Assembly (NCBI RefSeq): GCF_002855555.1
Contig: NZ_PKRT01000001.1
Location: forward strand, 2,260,001-2,324,000
Length of the DNA: 64,000 bases
Direction of reading: 5' to 3'
Origin: Novosphingobium sp. TH158
GTDB lineage: Bacteria; Pseudomonadota; Alphaproteobacteria; Sphingomonadales; Sphingomonadaceae
The notes under the pieces are model-generated. The model had not been told where the DNA came from, made no database searches, and saw only the letters and a list, made by a program, of their open reading frames with translations. Made by a program: the position numbers and the translations under genes. Within the stretch, counting starts at the first letter, position 1. Every line of letters begins with the position of its first letter. Below are positions 25,366-32,937 of the stretch, piece after piece.

Positions 25366-26505
25366 ATGGATACCCCTGTCCCTGTCGATACGCTCGACAC
25401 CTCCTTCGATATCGTCGCCCGCCAGGATGCCTGCGATGCGGCAATCGAAGGCCTGCGCACCGATGTCGAGGACGTAAAGTCGCGCCTCGACAAGGTATCG
25501 CGCGCTGCTGCCCGCCCGGTGCTCGACGGTGCCGCGCCGGTGCCTTCGGTCGAGGTGAAGAGCTTCGTCGATGGCTACCTGCGCCTTGGCCGTGAAGCCG
25601 AGGTGAAATCGCTGTCCGGCGCGGTCGCGGCCGATGGCGGCTTTGCCGTCCCGCGCGAGATCGACGAGCGCATCTCTGCCCAACTGAGGAAGATGAGCCC
25701 GATCCGCGGCATCGCGCAGGTCGTCCAGGTCGGCACGGCCGGCTATCGCAAGCTGGTGACCACCACCGGAGTCGCTTCCGGCTGGGTCAGCGAAACCGGC
25801 GCCCGCCCGGAAACCCAGACGCCAAAGTTCGCCGAAATTGTCCCGCCCTCGGGCGAGCTCTACGCCAATCCGGCGGCAAGCCAGGCCATGCTCGACGATG
25901 CGGCCTTCAACCTTGAAGAATGGCTGGCCGGTGAAATCGCCGCCGAATTCGCCCGCGCCGAAGGGGCCGCCTATGTCAGCGGCACCGGCACGAACCAGCC
26001 GCGCGGTTTCCTCTCCGCGCCGACTGCGGCCACCGCCGATGCCACCCGCGCCTTCGGCACGCTGCAGTTCATCGGCAGCGGCAATGCCACCGGCTTCGAC
26101 ACGGCGCCGGAACTGAAGCTGATCGACCTGGTCCACGCACTGAAGCCCGGCCATCGCCAGGGCGCCGTCTTCGTGATGAATTCGGCAACGCTTTCGGTGG
26201 TGCGCAAGCTCAAGGCGGCGGACGGCTCGTTCCTGTGGCAGCCGGGCATCATGGAAGGCCAGCCGGCCCGCCTGCTGGGCTATCCGGTGGTCGAGGCCGA
26301 GGACATGCCGGACGTTGCCGCCAATGCCTTCCCGATCGCCTTCGGCAACTTCCGCAATGGCTACCTGATCACCGAACGGACCGCGACGACGATCCTGCGC
26401 GATCCCTACACCAACAAGCCGTTCGTTCACTTCTACGCCACCAAGCGCGTGGGCGGCCAGGTGCTCGATTCGGATGCGATCAAACTGCTGAAGATCTCCA
26501 CCTGA
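25366..26505 (+). CDS. GTA major capsid protein (gp5), HK97 fold
   Basis: 379 residues. HK97-fold capsid subunit with the N-terminal helical delta/scaffold region (about residues 15-75, coiled coil DACDAAIEGLRTDVEDVKSRLDKV) ahead of the mature domain that opens at GGFAVPREIDERISAQLRKMSPIRGIA and includes SGWVSETGARPETQTPKF and the E-loop region. The ATG at 25366 has AAAGGTG upstream; a GTG 12 bases earlier is less likely. The gene is set apart by its own 85-base leader and by strong hairpins after the stop, suggesting a higher transcript level than its neighbours. Confidence 0.95.
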   Translation: MDTPVPVDTLDTSFDIVARQDACDAAIEGLRTDVEDVKSRLDKVSRAAARPVLDGAAPVPSVEVKSFVDGYLRLGREAEVKSLSGAVAADGGFAVPREIDERISAQLRKMSPIRGIAQVVQVGTAGYRKLVTTTGVASGWVSETGARPETQTPKFAEIVPPSGELYANPAASQAMLDDAAFNLEEWLAGEIAAEFARAEGAAYVSGTGTNQPRGFLSAPTAATADATRAFGTLQFIGSGNATGFDTAPELKLIDLVHALKPGHRQGAVFVMNSATLSVVRKLKAADGSFLWQPGIMEGQPARLLGYPVVEAEDMPDVAANAFPIAFGNFRNGYLITERTATTILRDPYTNKPFVHFYATKRVGGQVLDSDAIKLLKIST

Positions 26506-26513
26506 GGTCTTTG

Positions 26514-26555
26514 AACCGGCCGGCGAGCGCAGCCCCTCTCGCGCCCCGGCCGGTT
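26514..26555 (+). terminator. stem-loop 1 after the capsid gene
   Basis: AACCGGCCGG (26514-26523) pairs perfectly with CCGGCCGGTT (26546-26555), ten base pairs, loop 22 bases, starting nine bases after the capsid stop. The strand continues with a third T and then the second, larger hairpin. It is well placed to end or stabilise the capsid mRNA. Confidence 0.65.
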
Positions 26556-26556
26556 T

Positions 26557-26619
26557 GCGCCCGCGCCTCCCTGCGGCTGCCGCTCCCTTCCCCCGCGGGA
26601 GGCGCGGGCGCCTTATCTT
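26557..26619 (+). terminator. stem-loop 2 after the capsid gene, 15-bp perfect stem
   Basis: GCGCCCGCGCCTCCC (26557-26571) is the exact reverse complement of 26597-26611, giving a 15-base-pair GC-rich stem with a 25-base loop, followed by CTTATCTTT. This is one of the strongest intergenic hairpins noticed in the window and a likely partial terminator inside the GTA operon. Confidence 0.75.
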
Positions 26620-26660
26620 TCGCCTGACTGCGGTGCGGAAAGGTCATCCGGCTTTCCCTC

Positions 26661-26675
26661 GGCACGGCCCGTGCC
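26661..26675 (+). repeat. small inverted repeat upstream of the adaptor gene
   Basis: GGCACG-GCC-CGTGCC, a perfect six-base-pair dyad, lies 56 bases before the head-tail adaptor ATG. It could be an operator or a third hairpin in the capsid-adaptor gap. No -35/-10 pair was convincing next to it. Confidence 0.4.
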
Positions 26676-26730
26676 CGGTGCCGCAAGCTCCCGATGGACC
26701 AGGCGCACACTCAAACGAACGGAGACCGCC

Positions 26731-27279
26731 ATGAAGCGGGTTATCGTCGCCCAATCGACGCTTGCGCCACAGGCGCTCGCCGAGCTTAAGGAATGGCTCG
26801 GAATCACGACGGCGCAGGAGGACGCCACGCTTGCGGCCCTGATCCTCGCCGCGCTGGAAAGCTGCGAAGGGTTCACTGGCACCCTGCCGATCGAATGCGA
26901 ATGCGAGGAATTGCTGCCGGTCTCCTCGCAATGGATGCGGATCGAGAGCCGGCCGGTCCATGCCATCACCGCGGTAGAGGCGATCCCCGCCGATGGCCCG
27001 CGCGTGACCCTGGAAACGGGCGCCTACGCGATCGAATTTGCCGCTGACGGAGCGGGGCTGGTCCGCATTGTCGATCCCGGGCTCGCCACCCGCGTGGCGG
27101 TTCGCTTCACGGCAGGACTGGCTCCCGATTGGACGGCGCTGCCCGATGGCCTGCGTCACAGTGTGGTGCGGCTCGCCGCCTATCATTACCGTCAGCGCGA
27201 AGGCGACGCAGGGCAGGCCCATCCGCCCGCCGCGGTTGCCGCGCTTTGGCGTCCCTGGCGCAGGCTGCGGCTGGCATGA
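26731..27279 (+). CDS. GTA head-tail adaptor protein (gp6)
   Basis: 182 residues. Head-tail connector of the gp6-like type that docks under the portal: LKEWLGITTAQEDATLAALILAALESCEGFTG is the typical N-terminal helical block, and the C-terminal part contains DGLRHSVVRLAAYHYRQRE, the family's closing helix. GGAGA is 5-10 bases upstream of the ATG. It is the first gene after the hairpin cluster. The next gene overlaps by four bases. Confidence 0.85.
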   Translation: MKRVIVAQSTLAPQALAELKEWLGITTAQEDATLAALILAALESCEGFTGTLPIECECEELLPVSSQWMRIESRPVHAITAVEAIPADGPRVTLETGAYAIEFAADGAGLVRIVDPGLATRVAVRFTAGLAPDWTALPDGLRHSVVRLAAYHYRQREGDAGQAHPPAAVAALWRPWRRLRLA

Positions 27280-27446
27280 TTGCCACCAGGCCTGCCGCCT
27301 CGTTCGAAGGCTTCGCCGCCCGGCTGGCCGACAAGGCCCGGCGCCTGGCCGAAGCACGCGCCGAACTTGATGCCCGCGCCGCGCGCAACGATGCGTCGCG
27401 CTGGCGCAGTTCGGCCCTGCTCTGGCCCCTCTTCACCAAAGGATGA
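27276..27446 (+). CDS. 56-residue GTA protein of unknown function
   Basis: 56 residues, starting with an ATGA overlap at the adaptor stop and ending just before the tail-terminator gene. It is a single basic, Ala/Arg-rich helix (ARLADKARRLAEARAELDARAARNDASRW) ending in SSALLWPLFTKG. In the Rhodobacter GTA this slot is taken by gp7, the head-tail stopper of about twice the length; no resemblance to it is visible here. It may be a remnant or an unrelated replacement. The perfect overlaps argue that it is translated. Confidence 0.65.
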   Translation: MIATRPAASFEGFAARLADKARRLAEARAELDARAARNDASRWRSSALLWPLFTKG

Positions 27447-27451
27447 TGCCG

Positions 27452-27841
27452 ATGGAAGTGCCCTTCCGCGCCGCACTGCTCGGCTGGCTTGCCGCCGATC
27501 CGGCCCTGTCAGCCGCGTTGAACGCCATTGTCGAGGAAGCGCCCTCGCGAACCGCCTTGCCCTGGCTTGCCGTGGTCGCCAGCGCCAGCGCCGATTGGAG
27601 CGTCAAGGACCGTCAGGGACGCGAGGTGCGTCTGGCGCTGGAACTGCATTGCCGGGGTGACCGGCCCGAAAGCGCCAGCACCCTTGTTGCCGGCATCGAA
27701 AGCCGCATCGCCGCGATGCTTCGCGCACAGGATGGCTTCGAGATCGTCTCCAGCCAGTTCCTGCGCAGCCGCGCGGAACAGCGCGCCGCCAACACCCGCG
27801 CGATCCTTATCGAATACCGGTTCCGCCTGATTGCGCCCTGA
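27452..27841 (+). CDS. GTA tail terminator protein (gp8), DUF3168
   Basis: 129 residues from the ATG at 27452, which has AGGA eight bases upstream; ATGs at 27443 and 27446 overlap the Shine-Dalgarno and are less likely. DUF3168 proteins form the ring between head and tail tube. Pattern seen: FRAALLGWLAADPALSAAL at the N-terminus, GREVRLALELHCRG in the core and a C-terminal NTRAILIEYRFRL strand, as in the family. Confidence 0.85.
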   Translation: MEVPFRAALLGWLAADPALSAALNAIVEEAPSRTALPWLAVVASASADWSVKDRQGREVRLALELHCRGDRPESASTLVAGIESRIAAMLRAQDGFEIVSSQFLRSRAEQRAANTRAILIEYRFRLIAP

Positions 27842-27889
27842 TCCCAGCGCGCACCCGACACCCCCAATCCCGCCCAAGGAGACCCCATC

Positions 27890-28297
27890 ATGTCCGCCCA
27901 GAAAGGCGCTGCCTTCCTCCTCAAGATTTCCGATGGCGCAACGCCGCCCGTCTATCGCACCGTGGCCGGTCTGCGGACCACGCAGATGTCGATCACCGGC
28001 GATACCGTGGTGATCACCAGTCGCGATTCCGGCGGCTGGCGCGAATTGCTCTCCGGGGCGGGTATCCGCCAGGTCTCCGTTTCCGCCGCCGGCATCTTCC
28101 TCGGCAGCGAGGCGGAAAACCAGATCCGCGGCCACGTGCTGGCCGGCACGATCGACGATTACGAGCTCAGCTTCGAGGACGGCGCAAGGATGCGCGGTCG
28201 CTTCCTTGTCCAGCGACTCGATTACTCGGGCGATTACAACGGCGAGCGCAACTACTCGCTGGTGCTGGAGAGCTCGGGTGAGGTGGTTCCCGCGTGA
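27890..28297 (+). CDS. GTA major tail tube protein (gp9), TP901-1 type
   Basis: 135 residues. Tail tube subunit: AFLLKISDG..VYRTVAGLRTTQMSITGDTVVITSRDSGGWRELLSGAG is the hallmark N-terminal half of the phage major tail protein TP901-1 family, and SFEDGARMRGRFLVQRLDYSGDYNGE...YSLVLESSGEV closes it. The start ATG is 49 bases after the preceding stop and has AAGGAG upstream (about 27879). It overlaps gp10 by four bases. Confidence 0.92.
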   Translation: MSAQKGAAFLLKISDGATPPVYRTVAGLRTTQMSITGDTVVITSRDSGGWRELLSGAGIRQVSVSAAGIFLGSEAENQIRGHVLAGTIDDYELSFEDGARMRGRFLVQRLDYSGDYNGERNYSLVLESSGEVVPA

Positions 28298-28608
28298 GTG
28301 CGGGCGCAAACCCGCTGCGGGGTGAAGCAGAACTTCTCGTCGCGGGCCGGCCGCGCGTGCTGCGCCCGACCTTTTCGGCGCTGGTCGCGGCGGAAGAGGA
28401 GCTCGGCCCCCTCTTTGCGCTCGTTGAGCGGGCCGGTGAAGGGCAGCTGCGGATCGCCGAGATGGCGGCACTTTTCTGGCATTGCCTGAACGACCGCGAC
28501 GGACTGACCCGCGAGGTCGTGGGCGAGGCAGTGGCTCAGGCCGGCCTTGCCGCCTGTGCGCTGCCGCTGCGTGCGCTCCTCGCCCAGATCCTCCAGGGCC
28601 GGGCGTGA
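28294..28608 (+). CDS. GTA gp10 family tail protein
   Basis: 104 residues, GTG start overlapping the tail tube stop (GTGA). It matches the gene transfer agent gp10 family: NPLRGEAELLVAGRPRVLRPTFSALVAAEEELG followed by a helical region with EMAALFWHCL. It is thought to help tail assembly, in the manner of tail chaperones. Overlaps the next gene by four bases. Confidence 0.85.
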   Translation: MSAGANPLRGEAELLVAGRPRVLRPTFSALVAAEEELGPLFALVERAGEGQLRIAEMAALFWHCLNDRDGLTREVVGEAVAQAGLAACALPLRALLAQILQGRA

Positions 28609-28796
28609 GCGAGGGGCGCTTCGGCACTTCCGCCCTGCGCTTCTGTTCGCTCGCCGCCCGTATGCTCGGCTGGCACCCCGCCGAATTCTGGGACGCAACC
28701 CCTGCAGAACTTGCCGCCATCCTCGCCCCGCAAGGCGCAGACGGCGGACTCTCGCGCAACGATCTCACCCGAATGATGGAGCAGGATAATGGCTGA
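28605..28796 (+). CDS. GTA gp10.1-like tail assembly chaperone
   Basis: 63 residues, GTG start overlapping the gp10 stop (GTGA). The segment LRFCSLAARMLGWHPAEFWDATPAELAAIL is the conserved core of the short phage tail assembly chaperone family that follows gp10 in GTA clusters; the C-terminus LSRNDLTRMMEQDNG is the usual end. It overlaps the tape measure gene by eight bases. Probably needed to keep the tape measure soluble before tube assembly. Confidence 0.8.
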   Translation: MSEGRFGTSALRFCSLAARMLGWHPAEFWDATPAELAAILAPQGADGGLSRNDLTRMMEQDNG

Positions 28797-29373
28797 CACC
28801 GTCGATACGCTGCTTGTCGATGTGCGCGCCTCGACCCAGGGGTTTGCGCAGGACATCGCGCAGATGCGCGGCACCTTCGATGGCACGCTGCTCAGCGGCT
28901 TCGAACAGGCCGGCACTGTCCTTGAACGCGGACTGACCACAGCGATCCGCAAGGGCACTTTCGGCTTCGAAGACCTGCGCCGCATATCGCTTGGCATCAT
29001 CAACGACATTGCTGCTCAGGCCACGCGAACCCTGTTCGATTCGATCGGGCTGGGTGGTTCGGCTGGCGGGGGTGGTGGCACGCTGGGCGGGCTGTTCGGC
29101 GGCCTTATCGGCGGCCTGCTCGGCCTGCCGGGCCGCGCGATCGGCGGGCCGGTTTCTCCGGGCAAGGGCTATGTGGTAGGTGAACGCGGCCCCGAACTGT
29201 TCGTGCCGACAAGTGCCGGCCGGATCGAGAACGCGCTGGGAGCAGGCGGGTCGCGCGATGTGCGCATCGCCATCAGCGTCAATGCTCCCACCGGGCCGGC
29301 GGCCAGTCAGGCCCTGCAGCGCTCCAGCCGGCAGGTTGCGAGCGCCGTGCGCCGCGCGCTGCGCGAATTCTGA
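28789..29373 (+). CDS. GTA tail tape measure protein (gp11), short
   Basis: 194 residues. The tape measure sets tail length, and short proteins such as this fit the short GTA tails. N-terminal helices (DTVDTLLVDVRASTQGFAQDIAQM) and a Gly-rich hydrophobic middle (GGSAGGGGGTLGGLFGGLIGGLLGLPG) are typical of the family; the last part, GYVVGERGPELFVP, is the conserved C-terminal motif of phage tape measure-like proteins. The length is close to the Rhodobacter gp11. Confidence 0.82.
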   Translation: MADTVDTLLVDVRASTQGFAQDIAQMRGTFDGTLLSGFEQAGTVLERGLTTAIRKGTFGFEDLRRISLGIINDIAAQATRTLFDSIGLGGSAGGGGGTLGGLFGGLIGGLLGLPGRAIGGPVSPGKGYVVGERGPELFVPTSAGRIENALGAGGSRDVRIAISVNAPTGPAASQALQRSSRQVASAVRRALREF

Positions 29374-29384
29374 GGATTTCCATC

Positions 29385-31715
29385 ATGGCCTTCTGGCTTG
29401 CCACTGCCCGCGAAGGGCAGGAAACCGACTGGATCCAGCGCTTCGACCCGCGCTTCTGGACGATAGATTTCCCGCGTCCGATGATGGCCTCGGTGGTTGC
29501 ATCGGCCCCCGATGCACTGCGCGTCGATGCGGTGTTCATGACCGAGGGCGATCTGGCCGGGCTGATCTGGTCCAGCGAGGACCTGCTCGATCACCCCCTT
29601 CTCGCCTATCGGACCGACCGCGACTATACCGGGGCCACGCTCTCCTTCCGCTGGCGCTCGTCCGGGGTCGTCGCGCTCGATGCCGTCAACGGCCCGACGC
29701 TCACCGTCGAGGGCCGGGACGCCGCCGGAACTGCCCGGACATGGTACGTCCGCCTGTGGAACTATGCACAGGGCACGGGCAGCGATGCGCAGGTGTCCCT
29801 GCCGTTCAGGGAGCTTGCCGCAGGCTGGGCCGCCTATGGCGAGGCGGTCCACCCGGCTGCGATCGACCGCCTCTTCATTTCGCTTGTCGCTCCCGGTTAT
29901 GTCGCCGGAAGCAGCACCCCGCTGCCGGCTCCGGCAGAAGCCTGGGTCGAACTCACCGGGATCGCCTGCACCGGTGCGCGCTGCATACTGGAAATCGGGG
30001 ATGTCGTAGTGCCGCCGCATGGTCTGGCCTGCGCGACAGCCTATGACGATGCCTGCAACCAGACGCCGCAACGCCTGCTGCGCAACCTGATTGGCCTGGG
30101 TTATCGGGGATCGGTGCTGCACTACCTGGGCATGAGCCACTTTTTCAGGCTCAGCGCACAGGCTGGCGCATTCCTCGTGGACCCGGCAGCGCCCGCTTTC
30201 TGCACCCCTGCCGTTCGCTGGCACCGCGCCTACTTCGCCGCCTGCACCGAGGCCGGCCTCTCGCCGATTGCCTCGCTGTCCTATGAATTGCTGGCGCAGC
30301 ATTGCCCTGATGCCTGGCAGCAGCGCGCCCATGACGGCGCGCCTGCGCGCACCGGCTGGGATCCGCCATCGGCACTGCTTTCGCCTGCCAGCAGCGCCGC
30401 AATGGCCTGGTTGCAGAAGGTCGGAGCCGCCGCTGCGACGATGCTGCGCGAGGCCGGCGCCGCGGTTCGTTTCCAGATTGGCGAGCCGTGGTGGTGGGTC
30501 GACGGGCAGAGACGGATCTGCCTCTATGATGATGCCGCCAAGGCCGCCTTGGGAGGCAATCCGCCGGTAATTGCCGATCTCGCAGCCCCGCTGACTGCGC
30601 CGCAGAAGGCGCTGCTCGACCAGGCCGGCGCGCTGCTTGCAGCGTCGACTGCGGCGCTGCGCGATGCCGTGCGTGCCGCTGCCGCACCGCAAGCGGCAGA
30701 GGTCTTGCTGCTCAGCTTCCTGCCGACCGTACTCGATCCGGCGACACCTGAAGCCCTGCGCGCAAACCTTCCGACCGGCTGGGCCAGTCCCGCGTTCGAC
30801 CGGCTGCAACTGGAAGACTACGACTGGCTGACCGCTGGCAAGTCCGCCCTGCGCCGCGCCGCTTATGCGCTGGCCAATGACAGGCTCGGCTATCCACCGG
30901 CCGAGCAGGATTATCTGGCGGGTTTCGTGCCTGCCGGCCGCGAACCCGATCTCTGGCTCGCGATCGACGAGGGCATAGACGAAGCCCAGGCACGCAGCGC
31001 TCACGAGGTCTTCGTCTGGGCCCTGCCGCAGGTCTGCCGCGACGGTTTCGTGCGCTTGCCCACCCCGCAGGAGGACAGCCCCATGCAGGCTTTCGATGAT
31101 ATTGCCTATCCGCTCGCCCTTGGCCGCGATGCCACGGTCATTCCGGAATTTTCGACCAGCGTTTCGGTGACTGCATCCGGGTTCGAGCGCCGTAACAGCC
31201 TGTGGTCGAATGCGCGGCTGCGCTTCGATGTCGGGCCTGGCATCCGGTCCGAACTGGAACTGGGCGAACTGATCGCCTTCTTCCGTGCCAGGCGCGGCGC
31301 TGCGCGCGGCTTCCGCCTGCGCGACCCCACCGATTTCAGCTCCAGCGGAATGACCGGAACGCCGACGCCGGCCGATCAGTTGCTTGGCATCGGCGACGAT
31401 GTAACGGCCAGCTATCCATTGGTAAAACGGTATGGCGAGGGCGCAGAGGCGCAGCTGCGCCGCATCACCCGGCCGCTTGCCGAAAGCGTCCTGGTCCAGG
31501 TTGGCTCCTCGGTGCTGGCTACGGGCTGGACGCTCGATCCCCTGGGTGTGGTTACCTTCCAGACACCGCCCGCAAGCGGCGTCGAAGTGCGCGCCGGCTT
31601 CCTGTTCGACGTGCCGGTGCGCTTTGCCGAGGACAGCCTGCAGGTGTCGGGCTCCAGCTTTGCCGCCGGGGAAGCGCCGAGCGTGCCGGTTGTCGAAGTG
31701 CGCGAGGCATCATGA
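29385..31715 (+). CDS. GTA distal tail protein gp12 (DUF2460) fused to a large N-terminal jelly-roll/TIM-barrel-like domain
   Basis: 776 residues, far longer than Rhodobacter gp12 (about 210). Residues 567-776 (from MQAFDDIAYPLALGRDATV) are a complete DUF2460 domain including FFRARRGAARGFRLRDPTDF. Residues about 1-190 have a beta-sandwich pattern (LSFRWRSSGVVALDAVNGPTLTVEGRD); about 200-520 alternate strands and helices with many aromatics (VLHYLGMSHFFRL, VRFQIGEPWWWVDG), as in TIM-barrel tail-sheath or glycoside-hydrolase-like domains. This resembles non-contractile tail sheath proteins of roseophages, from memory. AGGAGG at 31069-31074 precedes an in-frame ATG at 31083, so a separate gp12 product may also be made. 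Confidence 0.82.
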   Translation: MAFWLATAREGQETDWIQRFDPRFWTIDFPRPMMASVVASAPDALRVDAVFMTEGDLAGLIWSSEDLLDHPLLAYRTDRDYTGATLSFRWRSSGVVALDAVNGPTLTVEGRDAAGTARTWYVRLWNYAQGTGSDAQVSLPFRELAAGWAAYGEAVHPAAIDRLFISLVAPGYVAGSSTPLPAPAEAWVELTGIACTGARCILEIGDVVVPPHGLACATAYDDACNQTPQRLLRNLIGLGYRGSVLHYLGMSHFFRLSAQAGAFLVDPAAPAFCTPAVRWHRAYFAACTEAGLSPIASLSYELLAQHCPDAWQQRAHDGAPARTGWDPPSALLSPASSAAMAWLQKVGAAAATMLREAGAAVRFQIGEPWWWVDGQRRICLYDDAAKAALGGNPPVIADLAAPLTAPQKALLDQAGALLAASTAALRDAVRAAAAPQAAEVLLLSFLPTVLDPATPEALRANLPTGWASPAFDRLQLEDYDWLTAGKSALRRAAYALANDRLGYPPAEQDYLAGFVPAGREPDLWLAIDEGIDEAQARSAHEVFVWALPQVCRDGFVRLPTPQEDSPMQAFDDIAYPLALGRDATVIPEFSTSVSVTASGFERRNSLWSNARLRFDVGPGIRSELELGELIAFFRARRGAARGFRLRDPTDFSSSGMTGTPTPADQLLGIGDDVTASYPLVKRYGEGAEAQLRRITRPLAESVLVQVGSSVLATGWTLDPLGVVTFQTPPASGVEVRAGFLFDVPVRFAEDSLQVSGSSFAAGEAPSVPVVEVREAS
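31069..31085 (+). promoter_or_regulatory. internal Shine-Dalgarno and start codon within the gp12 fusion
   Basis: AGGAGG (31069-31074), eight bases and then ATG (31083) in the same frame as the 776-residue protein. Initiation here would give the 210-residue DUF2460 protein with exactly the N-terminus expected of a stand-alone gp12. Confidence 0.6.
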
Positions 31716-32533
31716 GCCGGGTCTGGTTTTCCCAGTCGCTGGAAACGGTTGCCACGTTCTGGCGCGTTGCACGGCGCGACGGGGTTACGCTGGGTTTCAC
31801 CACCCACGATGGCGATCTGTGGTTCGATGGCGTGCTGCACCGGGCCGTGCCCGGAATGCTGCCCTCGGCCATCCGCCGCAGTGCCGATCTCGAGCCTGAC
31901 AGTGCCGAAGTCGAAGGGGCGCTCAGCCACGATTCGATCTCCACGGCAGACCTTGCCGCAGGACGCTTCGATGGTGCGCGGGTTGCGATCGGTCTGGTCG
32001 ACTGGCGCAGCCTCGAACGTCACGTGCTCTATCGCGGTGCGATCGGGCAGGTGGTGGAGGAAGACGGCCGGTTCAACGCCGATCTTGTCTCTCGCAAGGC
32101 GGAATTGCAGCGCGATCCCGTGCCTCGCACCAGTCCCACGTGCCGTGCTGCTTTCTGCGGCCCCGGCTGCGGCCTCTCCGCCGCCCGCTTCACGCACGAT
32201 GCGCGGGTTGTCGGCTGCGGTCTCGATACCGGCATCATCGCGCTCGAAGGCATAGCGGTGACGCAGGACCTTGTTGCCGGAGCCCTGCGCTGGCTCGATG
32301 GTCCGCTGTCGGGCACCGGCTCCGAGATTGCCGGCGTTTCAGGCAATGGCGTCGTGCTTTCCCTGCCGCTCGATGTCGTCCCGCCGACCGGCACGCGGGT
32401 GCGCCTGCGCGAAGGTTGCGACCGGACCCTTGCGACCTGCAGCTCCAGGTTTGGCAACGCGGTGAATTTCCAGGGCGAACCGCATTTGCCGGGGAATGAC
32501 CTGATAGCCCGCTATCCCGTGGCAAATCCATGA
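31712..32533 (+). CDS. GTA hub protein gp13 (DUF2163)
   Basis: 273 residues. Forms the trimeric hub of the baseplate. DUF2163 pattern: FWRVARRDGVTLGFTTHDGDLWFDGVLHRA at the N-terminus and a C-terminal Cys-rich domain (CRAAFCGPGCGL, CGLDTG, then CDRTLATCSSRFGN), a candidate metal or iron-sulphur ligand set as known for tail tip proteins of this group. The ATG at 31712 overlaps the gp12 stop by four bases; upstream open frame is antisense to nothing and lies in gp12, so it is rejected. Confidence 0.9.
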   Translation: MSRVWFSQSLETVATFWRVARRDGVTLGFTTHDGDLWFDGVLHRAVPGMLPSAIRRSADLEPDSAEVEGALSHDSISTADLAAGRFDGARVAIGLVDWRSLERHVLYRGAIGQVVEEDGRFNADLVSRKAELQRDPVPRTSPTCRAAFCGPGCGLSAARFTHDARVVGCGLDTGIIALEGIAVTQDLVAGALRWLDGPLSGTGSEIAGVSGNGVVLSLPLDVVPPTGTRVRLREGCDRTLATCSSRFGNAVNFQGEPHLPGNDLIARYPVANP

Positions 32534-32928
32534 GTGGCGAGGCTTTGGCCCGCGCCGCCATGGCCTTTGTCGGCTGCCCCTTCAGGCTGCACGGCCGCGA
32601 TCCGGCAGCGGGCCTCGACTGTATCGGGCTGATCGAGGCATCGCTCCTCGCCATTGGCAGGCCTGCCCGCCTGCCCAATCGTTACGCTTTGCGAACGGGC
32701 CGTTGGCATGGCCTGGACGAAATGGCGCAAAGCTGCGGCTTCGCCTTGGCTCCAGGCGCCGAATTGCCGGGCGACATCTGTCTGTTCCGGCCATCGGCCA
32801 TGCAGATGCATTTTGCGATTACCGGGCCTGACGCCGCCATTCGGATCGAGGCCCATGCGGGGCTTCGCAAGGTCGTCGCCACCCCCACTTCCGCAAGCAC
32901 ACCGCTCCGCCGCTGGCGGATGGACTGA
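32530..32928 (+). CDS. GTA cell-wall peptidase gp14 (NlpC/P60)
   Basis: 132 residues. Tail-tip peptidoglycan peptidase that opens the recipient wall during DNA delivery. The NlpC/P60 triad is visible: Cys31 (GLDCIGL), His94 (MHFAI) and His109 as the third polar residue. The start ATG overlaps the gp13 stop by four bases. Length matches the GTA homologues. Confidence 0.9.
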   Translation: MSGEALARAAMAFVGCPFRLHGRDPAAGLDCIGLIEASLLAIGRPARLPNRYALRTGRWHGLDEMAQSCGFALAPGAELPGDICLFRPSAMQMHFAITGPDAAIRIEAHAGLRKVVATPTSASTPLRRWRMD

Positions 32929-32937
32929 GGCAAGACA

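Noticed and set aside
30151..30687. Arg-rich minus-strand frame within the gp12 fusion
   Set aside because: Antisense shadow of a gene with conserved neighbours and overlaps; no start signal.
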